From NCBI GenBank assembly GCA_024509875.1, contig JAMPIV010011335.1:496001-560000 (forward strand): a stretch of DNA of 64,000 nucleotides. Reading direction: 5' to 3'. Made by a program: the position numbers and the translations under genes. This document shows, one piece after another, positions 46,174 through 59,011 of the stretch. Position 1 is the stretch's first letter; each line of letters starts with the position of its first letter. Below the pieces are notes generated by a model. That model had not been told where the DNA came from and made no database searches. It was given only the letters and a program-made list of their open reading frames with translations. The stretch comes from Oreohelix idahoensis (taxonomy: Eukaryota; Mollusca; Gastropoda; Stylommatophora; Oreohelicidae).

Positions 46174-48022
46174 TCTTCGGAAGAACATTATTGAGTCTTG
46201 CCAGTTGGCAACAGCTTCTTCTGAGGCTGCAAAAGCTAAGGCTCGATCTCTACAAAATAGGTCTCGACGATTACGCCAATTATTCCCAGGCGATGAGGCT
46301 TATGTGTTACTTCCTCACAATAACAATAAATTATTGATATCTTGGAATGGTCCTTACAAAGTCATTGATAAAATTTCCGACGTTGATTACGTCTTAGATA
46401 TCAAGGGACACAAAAAGATATTTCATATTAACATGCTCAAGCAATTTCATACACGTCCTGAACACTTACAGTCAATTTTTCATGAACTAGATGACAACAC
46501 AGTATCTACTTGTTATTATTCTAACTTATCTGTCATCCAGGAAGAGGAATCTTCTTTTCCTGAGGTACAGTTACCGTTACCGGTACCAGTAGTTCAACCT
46601 ACTGAATCTTGGCGGGATGTAACCATCTCTTCAACGGTTACACCGCAACAGCGTCTACAGATTGCTAATCTATTACAATCTTATCCAGATGTGTTGACCG
46701 ACGTCCCGGGTCGCACATCGGCTATCAGTCATGACATTACTCTCAATGATGATACACCTATTCGTGTACATCCCTATTCGGTTCCTTTACATTTCCTTGC
46801 TAAAACTACTAAGGAACTTGAACAGATGTTGTCTCTGGGAATCATTGAGACTAGTAATTCGCCATTCTCTTCTCCATTAGTGATTGTCCGGAAGAAGGAC
46901 AATAACATCAGACTATGTGTTGATTATAGAAAATTAAATGCTAAGACTATAGTTGACAGCGAACCACATCCACTTATCGACGACTTACTGCCACGTATAT
47001 CCAACGCAACTATATTTAGTAAGATAGACTTAACTAAAGGTTATTGGCAGATACCACTGACCGAAAAGGCTAAGTACTACACCGCATTTTCCACTCCACA
47101 AGGTCTATACCAGTGGAATGTGATGCCTTTTGGGCTTGTTAATGCGCCAGCTACCTTCATTCGCCTGATGCGACAAATTTTATCAGGTAGACCAGACGTT
47201 ATTACATATATTGACGACATATGCTTGTTTAGTTCGTCGTTTGAGGAACATGTTTCGGGACTTAGATATGTTTTCGACACTCTAAGGAATTATCATCTAA
47301 CTGCTAAACCTACAAAGGTGCAAATCGCGTGTAATGAGATAACCTTTTTGGGACATATCATTGGATCGGGATATATCCGAACGTTACCTAGTACAGTCTC
47401 CAAAATTCTAAACATAGCAGTTCCTCAGACGAAGAAACAGGTCAGGAGTTTGTTAGGACTTGTTCAATATTACAGTAGATTCATACCAAACTTGTCATCC
47501 ATCACGGCTGTATTGTCTTCATTGTTAAAAAAAGACATGCCGGTGAAGGTGACATGGACTGGTACATGCAATGAAACTTTCAACAAAATTATAAATTTGT
47601 TCTCGCATGAACCAATTTTAAGACTTCCCGATGCTTCCAAAAGATTTTTCTTACGAACAGATGCTAGTAACTACGGCATTGGTGCATGCCTGCTCCAGAA
47701 CCATGATGGCATTCTACATCCTACCTTATATATTTCAAGAAAGCTAAAGCCGGCAGAAACAAAGTATTCCACAGTGGACAAGGAACTTTTATCAGTGATA
47801 TGGGCAATAACTAAACTTGAAAAGTTCTTGCTTGGTGCTCCCTTCACCATACAGACGGACCAACGTGCTGTAGCATCTTTGCGTCGATCTAACCATAAGA
47901 GCCAAAAACTCGCCAGATATGCAATCATCCTACAGCCATTTGAATTCTCCATTGAACATATTCCTGGCACTGAAAACATTGTGGCGGATGCGTTGTCACG
48001 TAATCCTATTGACGACGAATAA
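46145..48022 (+). CDS. Element D partial Pol: integrase C-terminus, RT, RNase H
   Basis: 625 codons. Roughly the first 10 residues are read from the truncated LTR. Next comes an integrase C-terminal region with the GPY/F motif WNGPY (67-71) and FHINMLKQF (93-101). RT spans about 185-420 with D295 (FSKID) and YIDD at 355-358; a connection domain follows; RNase H has D506, E547, D572 and D615. GPY/F upstream of RT shows that D also has the IN-RT order, although it is clearly a different family from A-C (YIDD rather than FMDD, much lower identity, short LTR). No stop or frameshift occurs. The N-terminal ATG in LTR sequence is an accident of the deletion. Confidence 0.93.
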   Translation: MIILCVHVINLRKNIIESCQLATASSEAAKAKARSLQNRSRRLRQLFPGDEAYVLLPHNNNKLLISWNGPYKVIDKISDVDYVLDIKGHKKIFHINMLKQFHTRPEHLQSIFHELDDNTVSTCYYSNLSVIQEEESSFPEVQLPLPVPVVQPTESWRDVTISSTVTPQQRLQIANLLQSYPDVLTDVPGRTSAISHDITLNDDTPIRVHPYSVPLHFLAKTTKELEQMLSLGIIETSNSPFSSPLVIVRKKDNNIRLCVDYRKLNAKTIVDSEPHPLIDDLLPRISNATIFSKIDLTKGYWQIPLTEKAKYYTAFSTPQGLYQWNVMPFGLVNAPATFIRLMRQILSGRPDVITYIDDICLFSSSFEEHVSGLRYVFDTLRNYHLTAKPTKVQIACNEITFLGHIIGSGYIRTLPSTVSKILNIAVPQTKKQVRSLLGLVQYYSRFIPNLSSITAVLSSLLKKDMPVKVTWTGTCNETFNKIINLFSHEPILRLPDASKRFFLRTDASNYGIGACLLQNHDGILHPTLYISRKLKPAETKYSTVDKELLSVIWAITKLEKFLLGAPFTIQTDQRAVASLRRSNHKSQKLARYAIILQPFEFSIEHIPGTENIVADALSRNPIDDE

Positions 48023-49046
48023 TCAACATTAACATTCCTAAAACATATCAACTATAAGGGAACTAACCTTGCCTTCAATTTAAACTTTATAAACACTATA
48101 TGCATCACAGAATTGAACTAAAGACAATCAAGGTATACATATTGACATTGAAACTTCGTCTAACGTCCATACACGATATATGAATATTCGTTGAACAATC
48201 ATGGAACAATATCTGACGACAAGTCGAACTTATTATCCTATGTGCACTTAATTCTTGGATGCTGGGATAAATGACATTTCTTTCCAACGTAAACGTTTGA
48301 ACATTTTTGCCTAAAAGAATTCATCAGGATCAAGACTACGGATGGATCATCATATCCTATACTAATTAATTAGTTAACTTAACTTCTTAATTGAATTATT
48401 ATCAATAAAATGAAATGTGAGAAAAAAATGAAATGAAAGAACAAAAAAAGAGAACGAAATATAAAAAGAAGAAATTATGAAAAGAGAAAATAAATCTCAC
48501 ACAAGTATTAGATTAATATTTTTTTTAATGTACCTATACATTATTTAGTTAGTTAAATTAGATAGTTATTATTCACTAACACTTAACACACACAATTAAG
48601 TTAAACTTATATTCGAATTTCTTTCTATTTCTTCTCACTTATTTTGTCTTTTCTTCTCTCATAACATCGCGTTACATTAGAATCTTAATAATTTAACTCT
48701 TAGTTTAATTAATTAATTTAATTTTAATTAGTCAAATTAATTCCTATATGACATACTAATACGACAGACCTTACTTTAATTTAATTCTATCATTCACTAT
48801 TAACATTGGACATTTTATTTAGTTGATATAATAATATGTATAATATTGATATATAATGTGATTAATGTTAGATGACTATGACAAATAGTTAGTTGACATG
48901 ACCGCAACACGGTTCTACTCAGAACATCGTCGGCCATATGTCACAATTGTGTTAAATTTTTTTTTTTTTTTTTTGAAAAATTGTTAAGTCGGATAGATCT
49001 TGAAAAAAAATCTATCGATTTTTTTTCCCCCCGGTGTACAGGGAAT
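48023..49046 (+). other. Element D 3' untranslated region
   Basis: AT-rich, about 1 kb, with no open frame over 60 codons in the sense orientation. It ends in a poly(T) run and a short gtgtacagggaat purine-containing stretch before the right LTR, a weak polypurine tract. Confidence 0.7.
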
Positions 49047-49844
49047 TGTAACGGTATATGATATTAACGCCGTCTGCTAAAGGTTATCAGACGTGCAATC
49101 GTAAAGGTTAAGACATTTAATATATTGCGATAGATGTTTCAATTATTGAACGCTCCATACACGATCGATTATGACGTGTCTAGCGTTGTTTAGGACACAG
49201 TCGGTAACTAGGAGACGCTACCCTTTGTTACTTGACCGCCAAGCTGAATAGCTGCGTTTTTCTAACCTTCCAATTCAATGGCATGATATAGCCATTTATA
49301 TGTGCATTTTTGATGGACCAGGGTCAGTCCTAGAACTCTATATGAGAGGAAAATTTATGGAGGTTAGTATTTAACTAGAATTCTCAGAAGGAGGAGAATA
49401 ATCGTCAAATTCGTATGAAATATTCAGACTCGCAGTCTCACTGTCGGCAGGTAGCCATGTTTAGCTGCGCGTGCATATAGCTGTGATGTTCTGACGACAA
49501 TACTGCATTGTATCCTTAAACGGACATTGACACGTAAACCAGCAGTCTACGTTATTGATTAATTTATGCATGACTTATAAGGACTTATGTTCTGTTCCTG
49601 TTTGAAATGATCATCCTGTGTGTACATGTGATTAAATATTACGGACTCAATCTGAAGGCATTAATTACTTCATTAATGTTGCTGAGTTCAAGTTACATGA
49701 ACTACTTCTTCATACCATGCTACTGAGTTGTATGAACACCTTCACCTTAATTCGCGTAATACTAAACAAAGCACGATTAACAAGAGATCACTAAAGTAAC
49801 CATACTCAGTGCATGATCTTCAACCGGCAAATAACTCAGCAACA
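49047..49844 (+). repeat. Element D 3' LTR
   Basis: 798 bp, tgtaacggta to cagcaaca; complete. Confidence 0.93.
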
Positions 49845-51957
49845 ACTAGCAAGGCTTAGAAGATGCAATTGGGGGGGGGGGGGGGAACGGAGGAAAAGTC
49901 ACGTCCCCAAATTGACAAGAGGTACGGAAAGGGACGCTTATGCGATACCAAGCCTTTTATTTGAATTCAGCGGCAAAAGCATTACAACGCAGATGCTTGA
50001 AATATTACAAAATTAAAAAAGTAACTTTTTCTTAATACTAATGTTAGGAATATAAAAATTAGCTGGCCGGATGGCCCATTTTGAGCAGTGAAATAATATG
50101 CTTTTATTTATACAGACGGATAGATAATAATGAAGACATTGACAAAAGACTGTGTTGTTCACATCAGCGAAAGACTGCATTGAATCAAACATGTCACTAA
50201 TTTGCACAAAAACCGCGACCTTGATACTCAAGTGTTCAAATCTAGTTAGAATGAAAGAGAGAGGGTGTTAAGGAGAATTGTGGCTAAAAATAACTTTTCA
50301 GTCAAATTTGTAGAGGGGACGGATAGGTTGGTTCAAAAACCAAGTGCGATTTTGTGAAAACGCAAGTAGAGACGGACGGACTAACAGATAAAAATCCATA
50401 CTTGACTGAAGCATGACTGAAATGACTTTAGTGTAGGAAATTTGAATTTGAAAAAAACACAAGGCATTGATTGGCCACAGACAATCATATTATCAGCGCT
50501 CAGACGCGCTTTTTTTTGCCATTCCTCAATAGTTGTCCAGTGATAGACACAGTAAATTTTAAGTGTGGTGATTTCCAATGAAGTAAATTGAAATAAGTTC
50601 AGGGACGCCATACTATAGCCAGCAGCTCAGCTGAGTTTTGCTAGCATTTCTGTGTTCTTTATTCATAATCTGGTAAGATTGAAATTATTTCTTTGTATAT
50701 TTTAAATATTGTTTAATGTTTCGAGTGATTTGATACTGCCATATCGAAATCTAGCCTTACAACAAGTAAGGATTTGCTCTAGACCCCCGCCCTAGTTCAG
50801 GGTCTAGGGACAAACAAGATGTATATAAACTCCAGCAAGGATTAGGAAGGACAGATCAAGTGTTGAGATCAGTGGAACATATCACCTATCCTATCCTATG
50901 GCAAGAAGCTAATAAACATATTTCGGAATATGTAGTCTGGGAGAACTTATCCTATGTGAAACCAACTTGGTAAGATGTGTTGTATGGTCAGAGAGATCTG
51001 ACCCTGTCTAAATGGTGTTATTGTAAATTGTTACGTGTAGAAGTGGCTCCTTAGGTAAGGTTCTGAACCTAAACCAATACTTTATTTCAGAGCTGTGAGT
51101 TTTTTATGTTGACACCAAAAGGTGGTGTCAAATGCTGGGTAAATAATTGACAGTGAGGACCCGTGCAGTGTCGCATCTCGGCAGAACAGCCTTGTATTGC
51201 CCCCAAGCACGGAGAGGTGGGGCCACCCGATATATTGCCCCCAAGCACGGAGAGGTGGGGCCACCAGATTCCAGCACCAGAACTACTCTTTCAAAGTTAC
51301 GTAAGCAGGCTGGTCTGCTGGATTTACACCAACTTCATAGACATAGCACCCAAAGTGAATTACTACTAAAACATCCCATTTCCTTCCATCATTAATGGAC
51401 AATGTTTGGTAGGCATAGACAGGGAGGGATGAAGCCACCCCAACAGCACATCTATTCATCGTTCTCCCAGGGAAAATAAAATTATGAACTGTAGAAATAT
51501 TAACTAATCGTGAAAATTGTATACGTACACACCTTTTATTTATCATGCCATTTATTCATGCCATTCACTCATAAATTCCAAAATCTTTCATATGTTCTGG
51601 CCAAAATAAAACCTTGGTTCAGAACAAATAAATTTAAAAAAGATTTACTTTTCTAAAATTTCACCAGCTGAATTTAGTTCATTGTGTTCTAAATTTTATT
51701 GATAATATTATATTATTTAATATCTGTGTGTGTGTGTTTGTATATGTCAATACAACACATTACATTCAGTACCCTAGATTTTAACGTAGCCACATTCATT
51801 AGAAAAAAAAAGATAGGTGTGAGGTCGTAGTGGTAGCAAGAAAGGCCTTCTGAAAATTCACAGCTACATTTTATCTCAGGAGCCTTCACAGCTGACCTCA
51901 TACATCACACTTAGTAATATCACCATCATACAATACCATCAAAACCACTACATATAT

Positions 51958-51976
51958 TGGGGTCTTGTCCAGGGAT
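51958..51976 (+). other. Element C primer binding site (tRNA-Pro-like)
   Basis: tggggtcttgtccagggat, five bases (tatat) after the LTR end, the same spacing as in A. It differs from the gammaretroviral tRNA-Pro site tgggggctcgtccgggat by two substitutions and one inserted base. Confidence 0.7.
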
Positions 51977-52227
51977 AATTAGCATAAACAGTAATATAAG
52001 GATCTCCTGGTGGGAGAAATAAAATTAGGGAACAAAATTGTAAAATTCCCTAAATTCCTTAAAATTAAAAGTGTCCCTTTAAATTAAAAGGGCAATTAGA
52101 AGTTGGTGAATCTTCACAGCCAGTGTTAGTTAATTAATTAATTAGAATTATTTTAGTCTAGAGTAATTATAAGTACTTTAGTGGTTGGAAATTTTACTTT
52201 GCTTATTGCTAGATTTGTTTAAAAAGT

Positions 52228-53463
52228 ATGGCGGAGCTGGCAAAATTTAGATCAGCTGCTGTGCTGACCGCAAAGGAGATGGGAATGGATGGTCAGATTT
52301 TAATTCAATACGTAACGGCTGAATGTGATAAGTATATTGAACGGGAAGAAAGAAGATTAGAAAAAGAGGCTGAAAGAAAATTAGAGTCTGAAAGGTTGGC
52401 TGAAGAGAAGAGGTTAGAGGCTGATAGAGAAATTAAGAGGCTGCAGATTGAGGCAGAAGACAAACGACAGCAAAGGGAGGCAGAAGAAAAAAGATTGACT
52501 GCCGAAAGGGAGGCAGAAGATAGAAGGTTGCAAAGGGAGCACGAATTACGACTAAGGGAGCTGGAATTACAAGGCCAGGCTCCTGAAAATGGTGCCAGCC
52601 CTTTTGCCTCAGATGCTACGCCCAGTCTGGGAGCCTCAAACTCAGCTATGGGGTTTCATTTAGACCATTTTGTTGAAAAAGACGATGACATAGAGGGGTA
52701 CCTAGGACGTTTTGAGTTATTAGCTACTACATATGGGTTAGAGAGAGAGAGAGGTGGAGTTTAAAGCTATCACAGGGACTGAGAGGTACTTCTTATGAAG
52801 TCTTCGCAAAAATGAACAGAGAAGACCAAGACAATTATGACATGTTAAAGCAGGCTTTGTTATTGAGGTACGAAAAAAATGGGGAATTTTATCGTAAGAA
52901 ATTTAGAAATGCCAAACTGTTGTCTGGGGAGACATACCACCAATTCTCTGCCAGACTGGAAACCTATTTGGAGAAATGGACTGCTCTGGGGAAGACCCAA
53001 GATCTTAAAGAAATGATCATGATTGAGCAATTGAGAGAGTCCATGGCTCCAGACATGAGAAAATTCCTCATGGAACAAGGTGCAGAGAAATTGGGAGAGG
53101 TTTTAAATGTCGCTGAGAGGTATCAGGCAGCCCAGGCAGAGGTAAGTGGTGCTAAAAAGAAGCACATAGACAATTTTAAAGCTCCACAGCAATTTAATAA
53201 ATTTGATAATAGAGAGCAGGGAAATAAAGGTAGGACAAACTTTGAACGGCCAAGAAATGACTACCGAGACAGAAACTCACAGTTCAATGACAAAAAATTC
53301 AATGAAAGAAAACCGTTGAACCAAGGAAAAAGATGGTGTAAATGGTGCAAGAAAGATAACCATAACACCGAATTTTGTAGAAGGAAACCTTCAAACATTG
53401 CTGCAATGAAGTCGGGGACGCAAAGATTAAAGGTTAATCCTAATGGACAACAGGAACCTTATC
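52228..53463 (+). pseudogene. Element C Gag (one GA-run frameshift)
   Basis: Starts MAELAKFRSA (52228). Charged coiled coil at residues about 36-115, then a capsid-like segment. A GA dinucleotide run at 52741-52753 is one unit longer than in element A, causing a stop after GLERERGGV at 52762-52764. The correct frame resumes by 52770 and carries the SCAN-like segment (ETYHQFSARLETYLEKW, IEQLRESMAPDMRKFL, LNVAERYQAAQ) and the zinc knuckle CKWCKKDNHNTEFC (CX2CX4HX4C). It then runs without a stop into protease, so gag and pol share a single frame here, the evidence that element A lost a base. Confidence 0.92.
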
Positions 53464-56400
53464 ACCCCCCAGTTTGTGAGGATGTTATTTGTAATGGGGT
53501 CACCATAAGGTGCCTTTATGATACAGGTTTGGATTATGATTCAGTTGTGAAGTCTAGCCTAGTGGACCCAAGTCAGTANNCCACAGAAACAGTGGAAATA
53601 CAAGGGGCGACTAAGGACATACCACTCATGACACTTCCCATCGCAAGGATAACGGTGAAAACTCGCTATGTGGAAGGAGAAATCAGAGCAGCAGTGATAG
53701 ATGAACCAATCTACCCTCTGATATTGGGGTGTAGATACGTCTTCTTGGGGAATCCCGAGAGGCCTGTGATCATGGCGACAGTGCAGACCAGGTCACAGAA
53801 GAAGGAGGAAGAAGGTGAACCTATAAATGCTCATCCAGAGGAGATGAGGAAGGCGCAGGCTGAGGATAGGACACTCAAGCCATGTTTTAAAAAATTGCCC
53901 AAATGCCACACACCTCCTAGCAAGGGAGAATATTTCATGAAGAACAAACTATTATACAGGAAGGCCGGAACTGGAACAAATGGTCACAACCAGCTGGTTC
54001 TTCCCACTTCATATAGAGATAAAGTGATGGAACTCGGGCATGCGATTCCCTTCAGTGGTCACATGGGGATCAGCGCCACAGGACAGCGTATAGCTTGTCA
54101 TTACTTCTGGCCAGGGATAACGGAGGATATAAAAAAGATATGTCAAATCCTGCCCAGAATGTCAAAGGGTAGCTCCAAAGCATTGGACTGCTCCTGCAAC
54201 TCTAGGGGAAATGCCCATAGTGGGAACACCTTTTGAGAGGGTTGCAGTGGATATTGTGGGACCTCTCACTCGGACCAAGAGGAGGAACAGTTACATCCTT
54301 ACTCTGGTGGACACTTGTTCTATGTGGGGAGAGGCGGTAGCCCTGCCATCAATTGATTCAAAACATGTAGCAGAGGCACTACTTACAATATTTACCCGAT
54401 TAGGATTCCCGCATCAAATCTTGACGGATAATGGTTCTCAGTTCAAGGGGGAAACTAACGGAAGAAGTTTTTTAAGCTATTTCAAGCCAGACACTTTCAT
54501 TGTAGTCCGTACCATCCGCAAGGGAACGGCCAGGTAGAGAGGTTCAACGGGACTCTCATTTCTATCCTGAGAAAGCTGGCACACGAAAAACCGGATCTGT
54601 GGGATCAATTCCTGCCCGCCGCATTGTTTGCGTATCGGGAGGTACCACATAGTTCAACCGGGATGGCTCCCGCAACTCTGCTATTTGGGAGGCCAATAAA
54701 AGGTCCATTAGAAGCTTTATTAAGGACCTGGACAGATGAGAAGGTGGAAGAGACTGTTACCTCATCTTATCAATACGTGAACGAACTGACCACTCGTTTG
54801 AAAGCTGGATGGAAACTGGCAAATGATAATTTGAAACAAGCCAGGAAGAAACATGCAGCATATTTTAATAGGAAGGCAAAGGACAGAGAACTAGCTGTGG
54901 GAGAGAAGGTGCTGCTTCTACTACCCGGTAGCCAGAATAAATTACAAATTGGATGGCAAGGTCCATATACGGTTCTAGAGAAGGTGTCTAGAACAAACTA
55001 TAAAATTGACAAAAAGGGGAAGGAGAAAGTTTATCACGTAAACCTGTTAAAGAAGTATCTGGACAGACCACTCCAGGAAAGCACCCCCTTACTGACCTTA
55101 GCTATCGCAACTCAAATGCAAAAGGAACCACTCACCTCACATGAATACCCATTACATCCTTGTGAAACAGCAGCACAGGTAAAAGTCAGTACGCACCTGA
55201 CTAAAAACCAGAGGGAGAGAGTTCAACAGGTTCTGGAGGAACATACAGATGTATTAACAGATAAACCAGGCCATACAAATTTGCTACAGTATGACATGAA
55301 ACTGGTAGACTCAAACCCAATCTGTATGAGAGCCTATTCTATTCCGTTCGCGAAGGAGAAGGCATTGAAGGAAGAAATAGATTATTTGTTGAAGGAGGGG
55401 ATTATTTCGCACAGTGAATCACCCTTTAGTTCCAGTGTCGTTTTGTTGAGAAAACCGTCTGGGGAACACAGACTGTGCATAGATTACAGGAAACTGAATG
55501 CTGTCACAGAAGGACAAGTGGATCCATTACCAGACACAAAACAGTTATTTGCCAGACTGAACAAGGCAAAATACTTTTCAAAGGTGGATCTTAGTAAAGG
55601 CTATTACCAGATTCCAGTGAAGCCTGAAGTGAGACCTTATTTGGCTTTTAGCACTTCGGATGGACATTATGAATTCAATATGCTACCATTCGGACTGAAA
55701 AATGCTCCGAGTGTATTTTCAAGGATGATGCGCAAATTGTTGGATCCCCTGAATAACCCATGTATCACGAATTTCATGGATGATATTCTCGTCGCCACAG
55801 AGACATTTGAAGAACACATTGAAGCTCTAGAGATGTTATTTAATAGACTTAGGGAGGCGAACTTAACTGCTAGGCCAACAAAATGTTGTATTGGATGCAA
55901 AGAGTTGGAATTCTTGGGACACACTGTATATCAGGGTAACATGACCCCTGATCCTAAGAACTTGGAAAAAACTGCAGAGAGCACCTAGACCACAAACAAA
56001 AAAGGACGTGCGATCATTCGTGTCGTTATGCGGATTTTATCAGAAATACATCAAAAATTTTAACGCTATTTGTGCTCCTCTGACTGATCTGACTCGCAAG
56101 GGACTTCCAGATAAAATTATTTGGACTGCACAATGTGAACTAGCGTTCCAAGAGTTAAAGGAAAAACTCACTAGCAAGCCTATTCTCAAACTGCCTGATT
56201 TGACACAGGACTTTGTCTTAAGAACCGATGCCAGTAATGTAGGACTCGGAGGGGCTTTGTTGCAAAGATCATCTTCACCTGATGGGGAACTGAAACCAGT
56301 CGCTTATGCAAGCCGCAAATTGAATAAGGCGGAACAAGGATACTCCACAAGCGAAAAAGAATGTTTAGCGTTAATCTGGGCAATAAAGAAGTTTCAAATC

Positions 56401-56598
56401 TATCTGTATGGTAGGACTTTTGTGGTCGAGACGGATCATCAGCCTCTCGTATTCTTATCTCAGGCTAAGCATGAAAACGCAAGATTGCTGAGGTGGTCTT
56501 TATTGCTTCAACCTTATCAGTTTAGTATCCAATATATCCCAGGCAAATTGAATGTCGGTGCAGATTTCCTCAGTCGGCACCCCTGTGATCAAAATTAG
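53464..56598 (+). pseudogene. Element C Pol: protease-integrase-RT-RNase H, frameshifted
   Basis: Same domains and order as element A: YDTG protease (53518-53529), HHCC zinc finger, integrase D (VAVDIVGP), D (LTDNGSQF) and E (NGQVERFN), GPY/F (WQGPY), RT with FMDD (55776-55787), and RNase H (RTDASN, EKECLALIWA, ETDHQP, GADFLSRHP). Frame breaks occur at an A run (54131-54136), a G run (54447-54451), a T run (54468-54473) and an A run (55966-55971); each looks like one extra base relative to A. Two unresolved bases (nn, 53579-53580) lie in the protease. All catalytic residues can be read in one frame or another. The breaks may be assembly errors. Confidence 0.93.
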
Positions 56599-56671
56599 AG
56601 TAATGGCAGGCGTGAGGAGAGATTTTATCTATGTGTATCACTGGTTTTAGAACTTGCCGTAGGCATGTTTT

Positions 56672-56685
56672 CAAGTGGGGAGATG
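56672..56685 (+). other. Element C polypurine tract
   Basis: aagtggggagatg directly before the right LTR; almost identical to that of element A. Confidence 0.8.
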
Positions 56686-59011
56686 TGTCATAAAATTAAC
56701 AAGTGATACAACGTAAAAATATCTCCAAAGGATAAAATGTAGGGATAAAAAGAATGCGTAAGTTACTAGAAGGCATGATCGCCCACGCCGCGGGTCATCA
56801 CCCGCCATGGAAATTAAATTGCTGAAATGGTTACCATTTGAACGGGATGAGAACGGCGGATCAAAAGGAAAAAAAAAAAAAATATGACTGAAAAATTGCG
56901 TGAGACTAGCAAGGCTAAGAAGATGCAATTGGGGGGGGGGGGGGGGGGAAGGGGGAAAAAGTCACGTCCCCAAATTGACACGAGGTACGGAAAGGGACGC
57001 TTATGCGATACCAAGCCTTTTATTTGAATTCAGCGGCAAAAGCATTACAACGCAGATGCTTGAAATATTACAAAATTAAAAAAGTAACTTTTTCTTAATA
57101 CTAATGTTAGGAATATAAAAATTAGCTGGCCGGATGGCCCATTTTGAGCAGTGAAATAATATGCTTTTATTTATACAGACGGATAGATAATAATGAAGAC
57201 ATTGACAAAAGACTGTGTTGTTCACATCAGCGAAAGACTGCATTGAATCAAACATGTCACTAATTTGCACAAAAATCGCGACCTTGATACTCAAGTGTCC
57301 AAATCTAGTTAGAATGAAAGAGAGAGGGTGTTAAGGAGAATTGTGGCTAAAAATAACTTTTCAGGCAAATTTGTAGAGGGGACGGATAGGTTGGTTCAAA
57401 AACCAAGTACGTTTTTTGTGAAAACGCAAGTAGAGACGGACGGACTAACAGATAAAAATCCATACTTGACTGAAGCATGACTGAAATGACTTTAGTGTAG
57501 GAAATTTGAATTTGAAAAAAAACACAAGGCATTGATTGGCCACAGACAATCATATTATCAGCGCTCAGACGCGCTTTTTTTGCCATTCCTCAATAGTTGT
57601 CCAGTGATAGACACAGTAAATTTTAAGTGTGGTGATTTCCAATGAAGTAAATTGAAATAAGTTCAGGGACGCCATACTATAGCCAGCAGCTCAGCTGAGT
57701 TTTGCTAGCATTTCTGTGTTCTTTATTCATAATCTGGTAAGATTGAAATTATTTCTTTGTATATTTTAAATATTGTTTAATGTTTCGAGTGATTTGATAC
57801 TGCCATATCGAAATCTAGCCTTACAACAAGTAAGGATTTGCTCTAGACCCCCCGCCCTAGTTCAGGGTCTAGGGACAAACAATATATATAAACTCCAGCA
57901 AGGATTAGGAAGGACAGATCAAGTGTTGAGATCAGTGGAACATATCACCTATCCTATCCTATGGCAAGAAGCTAATAAACATATTTCGGAATATGTAGTC
58001 TGGGAGAACTTATCCTATGTGAAACCAACTTGGTAAGATGTGTTGTATGGTCAGAGAGATCTGACCCTGTCTAAGTGGTGTTATTGTAAATTGTTACGTG
58101 TAGAAGTGGCTCCTTAGGTAAGGTTCTGAACCTAAACCAATACTTTATTTCAGAGCTGTGAGTTTTTTATGTTGACACCAAAAGGTGGTGTCAAATGCTG
58201 GGTAAATAATTGACAGTGAGGACCCGTGCAGTGTCGCATCTCGGCAGAACAGCCTTGTATTGCCCCCAAGCACGGAGAGGTGGGGCCACCCGATATATTG
58301 CCCCCAAGCACGGAGAGGTGGGGCCACCAGATTCCAGCACCAGAACTACTCTTTCAAAGTTACGTAAGCAGGCTGGTCTGCTGGATTTACACCAACTTCA
58401 TAGACATAGCACCCAAAGTGAATTACTACTAAAACATCCCATTTCTTTCCATCATTAATGGACAATGTTTGGTAGGCATAGACAGGGAGGGATGAAGCCA
58501 CCCCAACAGCACATCTATTCATCGTTCTCCCAGGGAAAATAAAATTATGAACTGTAGAAATATTAACTAATCGTGAAAATTGTATACGTACACACCTTTT
58601 ATTTATCATGCCATTTATTCATGCCATTCACTCATAAATTCCAAAATTTTTCATATGTTCTGGCCAAAATAAAACCTTGGTTCAGAACAAATAAATTTAA
58701 AAAAGATTTACTTTTCTAAAATTTCACCAGCTGAATTTAGTTCATTGTGTTCTAAATTTTATTGATAATATTATATTATTTAATATCTGTGTGTGTGTTT
58801 GTATATGTCAATACAACACATTACATTTAGTACCCTAGATTTTAACGTAGCCACATTCATTAGAAAAAAAGATAGGTGTGAGGTCGTAGTGGTAGCAAGA
58901 AAGGCTTTCTGAAAATTCACAGCTACATTTTATCTCAGGAGCCTTCACAGCTGACTTCATACATCACACTTAGTAATATCACCATCATACAATACCATCA
59001 AAACCACTACA
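56686..59011 (+). repeat. Element C 3' LTR
   Basis: 2326 bp, intact. Carries the 38-bp duplication (58258-58333) and a poly(G) run at 56931-56948. The TATA-like tatatataaac is at about 57883. Confidence 0.95.

Larger units (their letters stand above)
45586..49844 (+). mobile_element. LTR retrotransposon D, internal-deletion derivative, inserted in LTR of C
   Basis: Perfect duplication actag (45581-45585 and 49845-49849). Starts tgttacgg and ends caaca. The right LTR (49047-49844, 798 bp) is complete. The left copy keeps only 588 bp (45586-46173) and then jumps directly to the integrase C-terminus: the LTR end, PBS, gag, protease and integrase core are deleted. The retained LTR portions differ at only two bases seen, so the insertion is very recent. 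Confidence 0.93.
45365..51952 (+). repeat. Element C 5' LTR (interrupted by element D)
   Basis: Pieces 45365-45585 and 49850-51952 join to match the right LTR. A poly(G) run (49871-49885) varies in length between copies. A 38-bp direct duplication (tattgcccccaagcacgg...) lies at 51195-51270. A TATA-like tatataaac occurs at about 50822. Confidence 0.93.
45365..59011 (+). mobile_element. LTR retrotransposon C, Gmr1-like, with nested element D
   Basis: Perfect 5-bp target duplications gtgtt (45360-45364 and 59012-59016). The LTR (2326 bp in the intact right copy) begins tgtcataaaatt and ends aaccactaca. The internal part, 51953-56685, has PBS, gag, PR-IN-RT-RH and polypurine tract in the same layout as element A, with closely related proteins. 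The 5' LTR is split by element D. LTR differences by eye are about 18 substitutions (about 0.8%), older than D (about 0.3%) as the nesting requires. Confidence 0.95.

Noticed and set aside
56599..56685. Search for an env gene downstream of pol in A and C
   Set aside because: Only about 50-90 bp separate the pol stop from the polypurine tract.
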